Part shown: positions 27,228-35,487 of the stretch, piece after piece
Layout: every line of letters starts with the position of its first letter
How positions within the stretch are numbered: position 1 is the stretch's first letter
Assembly: GCA_023401925.1 (NCBI GenBank)
Contig: JAEXDA010000058.1
Coordinates: forward strand, 12,916 to 76,915
Length of the DNA: 64,000 nucleotides
Origin: Bacillota bacterium
GTDB lineage: Bacteria > Bacillota > UBA4882 > UBA8346
Direction: 5' to 3'
Notes under the pieces: model-generated
Database searches by the model: none
What the model saw: the letters and a program-made list of their open reading frames with translations, nothing else
Told to the model about the DNA's origin: nothing
Made by a program: the position numbers and the translations under genes

Positions 27228-28313
27228 TTAAAAAACCTTTCCCTTATATTCCTTCATCAATTCCGGCAGCGGATAGGCCTTCTCTTGCAGCGGCAGTCCC
27301 ATCGGCTGCCCGGAGAGGCTTGAATGATAAATCCCTAAAATGACTTCCAAGGCCTTTTTGCCCTCTGTCCCCGGAATATCAAAATCCGTTCCGGTTTCAA
27401 CCGCATGCATAAAGCGCAGATACAATTGACGGTGGCCAAACCCATAGATATTGGGCGGTGTCTCCCCACAGTTTTTAATCACTTCCGCCTCATCATCCAA
27501 TCCGTCGGCAAAACGCCAGGTTTCGATCTGATTGATGGAGGTGCCTCCCAGGATCACCGTGCCTTTTTCACCGAAGATATTTAAGGTTTCCTCCAAATTA
27601 CGGGGATAAACGGTTGATGAAGCTTCAATCATCCCCATGGCGCCGCTTTTAAAAGTCAACATTCCCATCCCCAAGTCTTCCACTTCGATATTCCGTTGCC
27701 TGGTGGCGATTTTTCCGTAAACGCCGGTAACTTGTCCCATCATCCATTGTAATAAATCGATATTATGAATGGACTGATTCATCAGCACTCCACCATCCTG
27801 GGCCCAGGTACCGTGCCAGGAATCCTGCTCAAAATAATGCTGATCGCGGTACCAGCGAATCACTGCCGTGGCATGGGTCAATTTTCCAAAGCGTCCGTTT
27901 TCCAAGGCCTGCCGCAACTTTTGAACCACCTGGTTATAACGGTTTTGATGGCAAACCCCCAAGTAAACATGGTTTTCATTACAAGCCGCGATTAAGCGGT
28001 CGGCATCATGCAATGACAAAGCCATCGGTTTCTCAACGATTACATGTTTACCGGCCTGGGCCGCCGCTATTCCAATTTCGGCATGAGCTCCGCTGGAAGT
28101 GGCGATGGAGATAACATCAATGTCCGGTCGTTCAAGAACAGCCCGGTAATCCGTATAAACATCTCCGCCATAGGTCCTGCCGTAATGTTCAGCCTTTTCC
28201 GGAACCAGGTCGCAAACTGCTTTTAACTCCGCCTGTTCCAACTCCATAATATTACGGGCATGATTGGGGGCAATCCGGCCGCATCCGATCAAACCAAATC
28301 GAAAGGTAGACAT
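27228..28313 (-). CDS. Gfo/Idh/MocA oxidoreductase, candidate WbpB-type 3-dehydrogenase
   Basis: NAD(P)-dependent oxidoreductase of 361 residues. The Rossmann fold starts FGLIGCGRIAPNHARNI, followed by DVISIATSSGAHAEI near 68 and VIVEKPMALSLHDADRLI near 95, the EKP motif of the family; the C-terminal half has NQSIHNIDLLQWMMG. The ATG at 28313 has AAGGGGAG five bases upstream. Its neighbour on the same strand is a UDP-sugar 6-dehydrogenase, which in WbpA/WbpB pathways supplies the 3-hydroxyl substrate. A free-sugar dehydrogenase linked to the nearby sugar transporter is the main alternative. Confidence 0.72.
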   Translation of the reverse strand: MSTFRFGLIGCGRIAPNHARNIMELEQAELKAVCDLVPEKAEHYGRTYGGDVYTDYRAVLERPDIDVISIATSSGAHAEIGIAAAQAGKHVIVEKPMALSLHDADRLIAACNENHVYLGVCHQNRYNQVVQKLRQALENGRFGKLTHATAVIRWYRDQHYFEQDSWHGTWAQDGGVLMNQSIHNIDLLQWMMGQVTGVYGKIATRQRNIEVEDLGMGMLTFKSGAMGMIEASSTVYPRNLEETLNIFGEKGTVILGGTSINQIETWRFADGLDDEAEVIKNCGETPPNIYGFGHRQLYLRFMHAVETGTDFDIPGTEGKKALEVILGIYHSSLSGQPMGLPLQEKAYPLPELMKEYKGKVF

Positions 28314-28365
28314 CTTTTCTCCCCTTAAATGAATTGGCAAACCGCTGTCTCCATGTCTAAAAGCT

Positions 28366-28570
28366 TATTGGCCACAGAGACACGGAGACACAGAGAAAAA
28401 ACAACTATATTTATATAAAACCAATTAAAATGGTCGTAATATTTTCTTTTACTCGATACAAATGACCCTATGCAATGTTTCCGGTTAAAAAATGAAATAA
28501 TCTTTTTCTCTGTGCTCTCTGTGGCTCTGTGGCTAAAAACATTATTGGCCACAGCGGCACAGAGAAAACT
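28366..28570. repeat. CACAGAG-type dispersed repeats, three copies
   Basis: One copy at 28366-28400 reads GCCACAGAGACACGGAGACA followed by CAGAG and poly-A. A second, inverted, lies at 28499-28538 and a third, short and direct, at 28541-28570. Together they fill most of the gap between the two dehydrogenase genes. Similar purine-rich repeats occur in many bacterial genomes; the function is unknown. A 116-codon frame over them is a by-product. Confidence 0.75.
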
Positions 28571-28574
28571 AGTT

Positions 28575-29927
28575 TTAAATCCGGGCAACCTTCGCTTTGC
28601 ATTCCTTGATATGCCTTGTAGCGTTCCGGGTATCAAAAACCAATCGGCTATGGTCACAAATCCATTGATAATCATAAGCGGAATGATCGGTTGTAATCAG
28701 CACCAAATCGGAGGATTTTATCAATTCCTCCGTAAGAGCGGTAGATTCCAAACGTAAATTTCCGAAGTCATAAACCGGAATACAGGGGTCATTCACCGTT
28801 ACATCGGCCAAGTGTTGCTTTAAAAGCTGATAAATCTTAATGGCCGGCGATTCCCGCGGATCATCGATGTCTTTCTTGTAAGCGATCCCCAGCATCAATA
28901 TCTTGGCATCCTTGAGCGGTTTACCATACTCGTTCAAAAAGGTTGCGGCCCGTTCAATCACAAACTCGGGCATTTGATTGTTGATTTCCCCGGCGATTTC
29001 GATCAACCGGGTATGATAATCGTATTCCCGGGCTTTCCAGGTTAAATAGAAAGGGTCGATGGGAATGCAGTGGCCGCCCAGGCCCGGACCGGGGTAAAAC
29101 GGCATAAATCCATAAGGTTTAGTCTTGGCGGCATCAATCACTTCCCAAACATCGATTCCCATCTTGTTGCAAAGAATAGCCATTTCATTGGCAAGCGCAA
29201 TATTGATATTCCGGAAAGTGTTTTCGAGAATCTTCTCCATTTCAGCCACTTTAGGGCTGGAGACCTGATAAATATCGCTGTTTAAGACATTTCCGTATAA
29301 GGCGGCGGCGATTTCTCCGCACCGTGGGGTGACGCCGCCGACCACTTTCGGAGTATTCTTGGTATGATATTCTTTGTTTCCCGGATCAACCCGTTCCGGT
29401 GAAAATGCCAGAAAAAAGTCTTCACCGCAGGAAAGTCCGGTCGCTTCCAGCACCGGCATGACCACTTCTTCGGTAGTCCCCGGATAAGTTGTGCTTTCTA
29501 AAACTATTAACATCTCCCGGTGAAGGTGAGGGGCAATTTGGTGTGTGGAACTGGAAACATAAGAAATATCCGGTTGCTGATATTTGTCAAGCGGAGTGGG
29601 CACACAAATGGCGACAGCGTCAACTTCCTCAATTTGGGTATAGTCTGTCGTAGCCTTCAAACGTCCGGTTTTCACCAGTTCGGCCAATTCACTATCCACT
29701 ACGTCGCCTATATAATTGTGCCCTTGGTTTACCTGATCGACCTTTTTGGCCTGGACGTCAAAACCGATCACCCTGTAACCGGTCTTCGCTTTTTCAACCG
29801 CCAGGGGAAGCCCGACGTAACCGAGACCAATGACTCCAAGCACGGCCGTCTTGTTCAAAATTTTATCCAATAAAGCCTGTCCCGGTTTGGTAATCTGCGC
29901 CTGCGCGCCGTTATTTTTATCCGGCAT
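28575..29927 (-). CDS. UDP-N-acetylglucosamine 6-dehydrogenase family (WbpA-like)
   Basis: NAD-dependent UDP-sugar dehydrogenase of 450 residues that oxidises C6 to a uronate in two steps. GLGYVG at 34-39 is the NAD-binding loop; ESTTYPGTTEEVV lies near 144 and the catalytic cysteine is C287 in GLGGHCIPIDPFYL. The C-terminal domain (LMLGIAYKKDIDDPRESPA near 345) completes the three-domain fold. The ATG has GGAGGAA about seven bases upstream. Proximity to a Gfo/Idh/MocA gene points to UDP-GlcNAc rather than UDP-Glc as substrate, which is inference. Confidence 0.87.
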   Translation of the reverse strand: MPDKNNGAQAQITKPGQALLDKILNKTAVLGVIGLGYVGLPLAVEKAKTGYRVIGFDVQAKKVDQVNQGHNYIGDVVDSELAELVKTGRLKATTDYTQIEEVDAVAICVPTPLDKYQQPDISYVSSSTHQIAPHLHREMLIVLESTTYPGTTEEVVMPVLEATGLSCGEDFFLAFSPERVDPGNKEYHTKNTPKVVGGVTPRCGEIAAALYGNVLNSDIYQVSSPKVAEMEKILENTFRNINIALANEMAILCNKMGIDVWEVIDAAKTKPYGFMPFYPGPGLGGHCIPIDPFYLTWKAREYDYHTRLIEIAGEINNQMPEFVIERAATFLNEYGKPLKDAKILMLGIAYKKDIDDPRESPAIKIYQLLKQHLADVTVNDPCIPVYDFGNLRLESTALTEELIKSSDLVLITTDHSAYDYQWICDHSRLVFDTRNATRHIKECKAKVARI

Positions 29928-30006
29928 TATGATTCCTCCGCAATGAATTCACAAAAAACGAAGCTGTTGCAAAAGTATTTTAGAAACGAAGTTTCTTAAA
30001 AATAAT

Positions 30007-30059
30007 GAGATATACAATATATATCCCAATCCATACTCAGGTTAAATATTGTATATCTC
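30007..30059. repeat. 14-bp inverted repeat in the leader of the UDP-sugar dehydrogenase
   Basis: GAGATATACAATAT (30007-30020) and its exact complement (30046-30059) are separated by 25 bases. They lie between the predicted promoter and the ATG at 29927, so they could form a leader stem-loop or an operator. No T-run follows on either side. Confidence 0.75.
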
Positions 30060-30098
30060 GATCGAAATTTTATTTTACGACAACCCCGCGCTCAATTT

Positions 30099-30126
30099 AT
30101 TATATATCATCCATTTCAATTTGCAA
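30099..30126 (-). promoter_or_regulatory. Sigma-A-type promoter for the UDP-sugar dehydrogenase gene
   Basis: On the minus strand TTGCAA is followed after 16 bases by a perfect TATAAT. Transcription would start near 30092 and give a leader of about 165 bases carrying the inverted repeats. Confidence 0.6.
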
Positions 30127-30275
30127 ATCCGAGTGATAATTTTTCAAAAACTTTTTAAAACGGAAAAACCCCAACCGGATGATTCAAATAATCGATACTT
30201 TGGAATAGCAAAATAAACAAACAAATTGTAAACCAATAAACAGGGCCGACTCTTTTAACGGCCGGCGTCCGGCTA

Positions 30276-30313
30276 CCAATAACCAATAACCAATAACCAA
30301 TAACCAATAACCA
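30276..30313. repeat. CCAATAA short tandem repeat
   Basis: Five consecutive copies of CCAATAA plus a partial sixth lie directly after the dapA stop codon. Related but broken AACCA/CCAATAAC words occur near 15630-15650, behind the flippase start. Such heptamers are prone to slippage. Confidence 0.85.
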
Positions 30314-30315
30314 GC

Positions 30316-31197
30316 TTACACCAGTCCCAGATTTTTCAAAACTTCCTGCAAAACTTTTTGTTCGTCGGCGGTGGCTTCGACCAATGGTAATCTGAGTCCA
30401 CCCGCTTTAAATCCCAATAGATTACAGGCCGCTTTCACCATAATCGGATTGGTCGTGATAAAGAGGCTACGGACCAATGGAGCAACCTCGCTATTGATTT
30501 TATTGGCAGTTAAAAGATCTCCTCTGCAAAAAGCGGCAATCATTTCTTGAAGCTTTCGCCCTACAATATGGCCGGCCACACTGATAACCCCCACGCCTCC
30601 CAAACTCATCACCGGCAAAGTCATGGCATCGTCGCCGCTATATATCAGCAAGTCTTTGGGCGCTTTTTCGTAAATCTCGCTCACTTGTCCGAGGTTGCCG
30701 GAAGCTTCTTTTACCGCCACGATGTTCTCAATTGCCGCCAATCTGGCAATGGTGCCGGGGGAAATATTAACCCCGGTACGGCCGGGAATATTGTACAGGA
30801 TAACCGGCAAGGATGTCTCATTGGCTATGGTTCGAAAATGTTGATACAACCCTTCCTGAGGCGGTTTATTATAATAGGGCGCTACCAGCATCACGCCGTC
30901 GACGCCGGTCCGCTCTGCTTCTTTGGTTAATTCAACACTGGCCGCGGTGTCATAACTTCCTGTTCCGGCAATAACCGTCCCTTTTCCGCCAACAGCCTCC
31001 ACAACCGCTTTGAACAAACCGAGCTTTTCTTGTTTGGTTAAGGTCGGCGATTCACCGGTCGTGCCTGCGACCACAACCCCGTCCGAACCGGAATCAACCA
31101 ATTTCACAGCCAATTCTTGCGCCGCTTGATAATTAACCTGCAAATTCTGATTGAATGGCGTGATCATTGCGGTTAAAACTTTACCAAACTTTACCAT
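30316..31197 (-). CDS. dapA: 4-hydroxy-tetrahydrodipicolinate synthase
   Basis: Condenses pyruvate with aspartate semialdehyde in lysine, diaminopimelate and dipicolinate synthesis. The TIM barrel of 293 residues shows GTTGESPTL at 45-53, Y135 in LYNIPGRTG and the Schiff-base lysine K163 in AVKEASGN, all expected catalytic elements. The ATG follows AAAGGGGG. It is the last gene of the dapB-dpaA-dpaB-lysC-dapA series and starts 12 bases after the kinase stop codon. Its product is shared by peptidoglycan, lysine and spore dipicolinate pathways. Confidence 0.95.
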   Translation of the reverse strand: MVKFGKVLTAMITPFNQNLQVNYQAAQELAVKLVDSGSDGVVVAGTTGESPTLTKQEKLGLFKAVVEAVGGKGTVIAGTGSYDTAASVELTKEAERTGVDGVMLVAPYYNKPPQEGLYQHFRTIANETSLPVILYNIPGRTGVNISPGTIARLAAIENIVAVKEASGNLGQVSEIYEKAPKDLLIYSGDDAMTLPVMSLGGVGVISVAGHIVGRKLQEMIAAFCRGDLLTANKINSEVAPLVRSLFITTNPIMVKAACNLLGFKAGGLRLPLVEATADEQKVLQEVLKNLGLV

Positions 31198-31209
31198 AAA
31201 AAATCCCCC

Positions 31210-32430
31210 TTACTCCGCTAACTCAAATTCATTATGCAATGCTTGAAGAGCGCTGCACATATCTTCTTGTTTTACCAAGCAGGCAATATTAATATGGGAA
31301 TCGGTCGAGTGATAAATTGAAATATGTTCCTTTTGCAAACCCTTCACCATCTGTGCCATAACTCCAGGAACACCCCGCATCCCCGAACCCACAATCGCAA
31401 CCTTGGCATACCCTTTCTCGATGGACAATTCCAGTTCCAGCAGACTTAGCACTTCTCCGGCCTTATCCGCCAAATCACCCTTGATAATGAAGGCAATATT
31501 AAAAGGCGATACCTGAATCATATCCACACTTATTCCTGCCCCTGCCAAAACTTGGAAAATTCTTAATACCATCCCGTTTTTGTTGAGATCTTCTGCGGAA
31601 GTAATCTTTATCAGTGCCATCTCCGGGATTTGGGCCAGACCGGTTACTACTTTGTCGCCCCTAATTTCAATATCGCCGATGGATGTTCCATCACTGATCA
31701 GTGTGCCCAAATTGTTGGAAAAAGTTGAGCGAATCCGTAAGGGGATTCTCCCTTCCATCGCTATTTCCACCGCCCGGGGGTGCACTACCTTGGCGCCCAA
31801 ATGAGCCATTTCACAGACCTCATTATAGGTCATTGCCGGCAGCGGCTTAGCCTGAGGAACCAGCCGCGGATCAGCCGTCATAATCCCGTCTACATCGGTA
31901 TAAATCTCAATCAACTCAGCATGTAAAGCCACTCCCAAAGCGGAACCGCTGGTATCGCTACCACCACGGCCCAGCGTCGTGACTTCCCCATCCTTGGTAA
32001 CCCCTTGAAAACCGGCAACGACGGCGACTTTCCCTTCTTTAAGACACTTCCATAAATTATCGGGTTTAATCTCGACGATGCGGGCATTATTGAAATGATG
32101 GTCGGTAATGATGCCGGCTTGCCCTCCGGTAAAAGCCACCCCTTCAATACCGTGGGCTTTTAAAGTCTGTACCATAACAACTGTAGAAATATTTTCACCG
32201 CAAGACATTAAAAGATCGAGTTCACGCGGTTTAATATATTTTAAAACTCCGCGGGCAAGTCCGATGAGGGTATCCGTAGCATAGGGATCACCGTTGCGCC
32301 CCATAGCCGATACAACAACCACCACTCCCAACCCTTTTCCCAGGGCTTCCTTTACTTTCGCTACGACATTCTCGCGGCCTTCCTGGGTAGCTACTGAAGT
32401 TCCCCCAAATTTCTGCACGATAACCTTCAT
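31210..32430 (-). CDS. Aspartate kinase (single-subunit type with ACT domains)
   Basis: Phosphorylates L-aspartate, the first step of the aspartate pathway. The kinase domain starts VQKFGGTSVATQEGR; TLGRGGSDTSGSALGVAL near 150 and EIYTDVDGIMTADPR near 175 follow. From about 265 two ACT domains provide feedback control (KITSAEDLNKNGMVLRIFQVL and KVAIVGSGMRGVPG). The ATG at 32430 follows GAGAGG; the longer frame to 32472 is unsupported. By position after dpaB it corresponds to dapG of Bacillus, but without an asd gene between. The feedback effector (DAP or lysine) cannot be told. Confidence 0.92.
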   Translation of the reverse strand: MKVIVQKFGGTSVATQEGRENVVAKVKEALGKGLGVVVVVSAMGRNGDPYATDTLIGLARGVLKYIKPRELDLLMSCGENISTVVMVQTLKAHGIEGVAFTGGQAGIITDHHFNNARIVEIKPDNLWKCLKEGKVAVVAGFQGVTKDGEVTTLGRGGSDTSGSALGVALHAELIEIYTDVDGIMTADPRLVPQAKPLPAMTYNEVCEMAHLGAKVVHPRAVEIAMEGRIPLRIRSTFSNNLGTLISDGTSIGDIEIRGDKVVTGLAQIPEMALIKITSAEDLNKNGMVLRIFQVLAGAGISVDMIQVSPFNIAFIIKGDLADKAGEVLSLLELELSIEKGYAKVAIVGSGMRGVPGVMAQMVKGLQKEHISIYHSTDSHINIACLVKQEDMCSALQALHNEFELAE

Positions 32431-32775
32431 GCATTTGCCTCTCTTTCCGATGTAAGTTGTCCACTTAGACAATACCCTTTTGCCTAAAACTTACCCTTTC
32501 TCCTAGGGCCTTATAGGGATTGGGCCCAACCCAAGTTGGCGAAGGAATTGGAAGTCGGCTAAAGAACCAAGGGATTCAAAACCACAGGCCATATTTAGCG
32601 AAAGCATTCGGCTAAAACCGGGGGGTTGAATCCCAGTTGGTGAGACAATCCAAGGCGAAACCCAAGCAAAAACCCTCAAACCATACTAATTCCCTTGAAG
32701 GGCTAATAACTAAGTAATTAGGCCCATTTCCATCTCTTTTCATTTGCCCCGGCAATGCCGGGGGTGGACGGTTAT
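32431..32775. other. Gene-free leader of the aspartate kinase with two hairpins
   Basis: The 345-base gap has no credible frame. Next to the dpaB stop codon, CCCCGGC-AAT-GCCGGGG at 32747-32763 forms a compact stem without T-run. Further on is the long imperfect hairpin listed separately. I looked for lysine-riboswitch core words here and saw none. Confidence 0.6.
32566..32641 (-). promoter_or_regulatory. Long structured hairpin in the aspartate kinase leader
   Basis: Outer arms ACCAAGGGATTCAA (32566-32579) and TTGAATCCC-AG-TTGGT (32626-32641) pair over 14 bases with a two-base bulge. Within them TTTAGC and GCTAAA form an inner stem. The whole lies upstream of the kinase ATG. It may be a cis-regulatory RNA or a small mobile repeat; no known riboswitch class is recognised. 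Confidence 0.5.
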
Positions 32776-33360
32776 CTAATATCCAACCATCACCGGCTGC
32801 AATTGCCGGCCATCCAATGCCGCTAAAAGCGCTTCCGGTATGAATTTCATTTTAGCAATCAGGGAATTCTGCTTGTTTTCCGGGCTATCCTGGCCAAAAG
32901 GCACAAAATAAGTATGCTTGCGGTTCATTAATGTCCCAATATTTCTGGCATTGGCTCCCAGCCCGTCATTGGTTGAAATCGCCAGTACCACCGGCCGGTT
33001 ATTTCGCAAATGAGCCTTTGCCGCTAACAACACACAGGTGTCCGTGACCCCCAGTGCCATTTTAGCTAAGGTATTTCCGGTACAAGGCGCTATTAATATT
33101 AAATCCAACAATTTTTGCGGTCCGATGGCCTCCACCTGAACCAGGGTTGTTAAGGGCTCTTTCCCGGTGATGGTTGCGACCTGTTGATGCCAATCAGCGG
33201 CCTTTCCAAAACGGGTATCCGTTTCCTGAACTGCCGGCGACAAGATTGGGGTTATGGTTGCCCCTTCATCCTTCAATAACTGCATATACGGCAAAACCTC
33301 GGCAAGGGTGCAATGGGATCCGGTTAAGGCAAATCCAATCCGCTTTCCGTCAAACCTCAT
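32776..33360 (-). CDS. dpaB: Dipicolinate synthase subunit B
   Basis: Flavoprotein-like subunit of dipicolinate synthase (SpoVFB), made in the mother cell to fill spores with dipicolinic acid. The 194-residue protein starts MRFDGKRIGFALTGSHCTLAEVLP, typical of the family and of the flavoprotein fold; LILIAPCTGNTLAKMALGVTDT near 90 and RPVVLAISTNDGLGANARNIG near 122 follow. Its ATG overlaps the dpaA stop (TGATG), so the two are translationally coupled. The presence of the pair is strong evidence that the organism forms endospores. Confidence 0.94.
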   Translation of the reverse strand: MRFDGKRIGFALTGSHCTLAEVLPYMQLLKDEGATITPILSPAVQETDTRFGKAADWHQQVATITGKEPLTTLVQVEAIGPQKLLDLILIAPCTGNTLAKMALGVTDTCVLLAAKAHLRNNRPVVLAISTNDGLGANARNIGTLMNRKHTYFVPFGQDSPENKQNSLIAKMKFIPEALLAALDGRQLQPVMVGY

Positions 33361-34256
33361 CAAAATCCACCCCTTTCATCAAGGTAATCCTGAATGATGA
33401 TGGGAATGGCGGAGGCTAAAACTTCTCCGGCGGTTTTTGGAGCTACCAAACCGGGTAAACCCGGCGCCAAAATCGCCTTAATCTGACGGCGCTCAGCTGC
33501 TTTAAAATCGGTTCCGCCGGGTGCTGAGGCTAAATCGATAATAACCGTTTGGGGCTTTAGCTTTGCCAGGATCGGATCAGCAATCATCAAAGCGGGTACG
33601 GTGTTAATTAACAAATCCGCTGTCTTCGCAGTTTCACTCCAGCCTTCCAAGGCAATCGTCTCACATCCCATTTCCTTGGCTCTGGCCAATGATTCCTTCC
33701 GCCTTGCGGTAACAACAACTTCGGCGTTTAATGCCTTGAAAATTCGGGCTACACTCATTCCGACCCGGCCAAAGCCGATCACAATCACCCGGCTGCCGTG
33801 GATCGTGATCGGTAATTCTTCCATCGCAAACTGTAATGTTCCTTCTGCCGTCGGGATCGAGTTTAAAATGGCAATTTCGTCGTTATCGGCATATTGAATA
33901 ACTTTTAAATGATAGAACTCAGCAATATCGGACCAACGTTCGGTAATGGATCCGGTTACAATGACAGTCCCCGGATTCAAAGAAGCCAGATATCGGCCGA
34001 AATCAATCCGGGGTTTTCCTTTATAACTCCATATCAAACCTTCTTCGTTGATCCCGCCGATGGGAAGCAAAACCGCATCGGCATCAACCAAAGCTTCGAT
34101 AAGGTCGGAATGATATTCCAGCGTTTCGCCAACCGCCGGCTGAGGATGGCCAAAGATCTTTACTTTTTTAAAAAGGGTGGTTAAACTCTCGGCAACAATA
34201 ATTTGTCTGGCATCTCCGCCGACAACCGTTGCCTGTAATTCCGAAATCGATTTCAC
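33360..34256 (-). CDS. dpaA: Dipicolinate synthase subunit A
   Basis: Oxidoreductase subunit of dipicolinate synthase (SpoVFA). The 298 residues comprise an N-terminal domain with VVGGDARQ and a Rossmann fold with VIVIGFGRVGMSVARIFKAL near 150, plus IDLASAPGGTDF near 240. With subunit B it converts dihydroxy-tetrahydrodipicolinate to dipicolinate. The GTG start at 34256 lies eight bases after GGAGG. It follows dapB, which competes for the same substrate, so this operon holds both branches. Confidence 0.95.
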   Translation of the reverse strand: MKSISELQATVVGGDARQIIVAESLTTLFKKVKIFGHPQPAVGETLEYHSDLIEALVDADAVLLPIGGINEEGLIWSYKGKPRIDFGRYLASLNPGTVIVTGSITERWSDIAEFYHLKVIQYADNDEIAILNSIPTAEGTLQFAMEELPITIHGSRVIVIGFGRVGMSVARIFKALNAEVVVTARRKESLARAKEMGCETIALEGWSETAKTADLLINTVPALMIADPILAKLKPQTVIIDLASAPGGTDFKAAERRQIKAILAPGLPGLVAPKTAGEVLASAIPIIIQDYLDERGGF

Positions 34257-34332
34257 CTAAGGCTCCTCCTTTTCAAACTTAAAAACACGCTGATGTAGTA
34301 TATTCTAAGTGGAAAAGGGAGGTGAAAACTTA

Positions 34333-35130
34333 TTAAAAAAGATAATGCTCTAAACCATAGGTGAGTCCGGGCCTACCGGGAACCATTTTAACAGCCAGCA
34401 TCACGCCCGGCATAAAGGACTCTCTGCTGATGGAGTCATGGCGAATGGTCAGGGTTTGTCCCTCACCGCCAAAAATGACTTCCTGATGGGCGATTAATCC
34501 GGGCAAACGCACACTGTGAAGATGGATACCATTCATTTCCCCGCCGCGAACCCCTTTGATTTTCTCTTCGCCGATGGTTACCGGGGCTTGCGTATCCCGT
34601 CCGGCCAGGATCATCTCCGCGGTTTTAATGGAAGTTCCGGACGGGGCGTCCAGTTTTTGATCATGATGGAGTTCGATGATCTCCACCTGCGGGAAATACT
34701 TGCCCGCTGTCGCCGCAAACCGCATCATTAGCAGCGCCCCGACTGCGAAGTTCGGTGCGACCAAAGCATTACCACCGTACTCTTTGCATAAACCCTCGAT
34801 CTCTCCAAGATTTTCCGGGGTCAAACCGGTAGTACCGACAACAATATGCACTCCCGCCTTTAGAACCGTGCGGATGTTCTCCATTACAGTCGCCGGAGCC
34901 GTAAAATCGATAACCACCTCCGGCCGGCACGAATCCAGTCCCGCCGCCAGTTCACCGGAAACAGCAACGTTCAGAGGTTCGGAACCGATGAGAGAACCGA
35001 TATCCTTCCCGATATTCGTCCGATCAACCGCACCGACCAGTTGAATCTGGGAATCGCCGGTAACCGCCCTGCAAACCTCCCGGCCCATTTTTCCGGAAGC
35101 GCCGGAAACCAAAACCTTAATTTCGCCCAA
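34333..35130 (-). CDS. dapB: 4-hydroxy-tetrahydrodipicolinate reductase
   Basis: NAD(P)H-dependent reductase of the diaminopimelate pathway. The N-terminal VSGASGKMGREV at 8-19 binds the nucleotide; VVGTTGLTPEN near 98, APNFAVGALLMMRFAA near 122 and ELHHDQKLDAPSGTS near 153 carry the catalytic histidine and lysine. The 265 residues are normal for the family. The start is a TTG at 35130 nine bases after AAGGAG. It is the first gene after the lysine riboswitch. The rarer start codon may lower expression. Confidence 0.94.
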   Translation of the reverse strand: MGEIKVLVSGASGKMGREVCRAVTGDSQIQLVGAVDRTNIGKDIGSLIGSEPLNVAVSGELAAGLDSCRPEVVIDFTAPATVMENIRTVLKAGVHIVVGTTGLTPENLGEIEGLCKEYGGNALVAPNFAVGALLMMRFAATAGKYFPQVEIIELHHDQKLDAPSGTSIKTAEMILAGRDTQAPVTIGEEKIKGVRGGEMNGIHLHSVRLPGLIAHQEVIFGGEGQTLTIRHDSISRESFMPGVMLAVKMVPGRPGLTYGLEHYLF

Positions 35131-35204
35131 TTTGATTCACTCCTTAGACAATCCCATGATGAGGGTTGCTCGTTGTTATATGTACAGATTCTTACCGGCC
35201 GGAT

Positions 35205-35232
35205 AGAAAAAAGGTTGGCCCTCGCCAACCTT
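35205..35232 (-). terminator. Riboswitch-controlled terminator before dapB
   Basis: On the minus strand AAGGTTGGC pairs with GCCAACCTT over a GAGG loop and is followed by six T. It lies between the lysine aptamer and the dapB start, the expected place for the expression platform of a transcription-terminating L box. Confidence 0.88.
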
Positions 35233-35257
35233 GAATTCCACAAGAATTCGTTTGGCG

Positions 35258-35482
35258 GCAAGATAGCTCTGTATCTGTCATTTTTCGCGACAGTTACCAG
35301 TACCGGGATTGTTCATCAACAGTACCAGCCGGAAATGATGAGCCCGTATTGGGAGAGTTTAAAAAAATCCAACCCGAAATACGTTTTTTCCGACTTCGGC
35401 GAAATACCCTTTGGCTCCCTTTCCTCGGCAGGCCCGGCCTCCACGGAGTTACTCATCTATTTCGCGCCTCTACTCTACCACA
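35258..35482 (-). promoter_or_regulatory. Lysine riboswitch (L box)
   Basis: Read on the minus strand, the segment has the L-box core words in order: TAGAGGCGCGA, then GATGAGTAA, then GGAAAGGGAGCCAAAGG, then a GGCTGGTACTGTTGATG element, and finally ACAGAGCTATC closing the basal stem. A terminator follows 26 bases on. When lysine binds, the terminator should form and reduce dapB and downstream genes. The boundaries are approximate. A 163-codon open frame on the plus strand over this block is a shadow. Confidence 0.9.
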
Positions 35483-35487
35483 AATAT

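Larger units (their letters stand above)
29928..30315. other. Gene-free stretch: promoter, hairpins and a 7-bp tandem repeat
   Basis: These 388 bases hold a minus-strand promoter at 30099-30126, a 14-bp inverted repeat in the resulting leader, a short AGAAAC-GAA-GTTTCT hairpin at 29982-29996, and a short tandem repeat next to the dapA stop codon. No coding frame is credible. Confidence 0.7.

Noticed and set aside
28325..28675. 116-codon minus-strand frame between the dehydrogenases
   Set aside because: It is made of the CACAGAG repeats and part of the dehydrogenase gene in another frame.
32431..32775. Second lysine riboswitch before aspartate kinase
   Set aside because: None of the L-box core words seen at 35258-35482 occur here; only unrelated hairpins are present.
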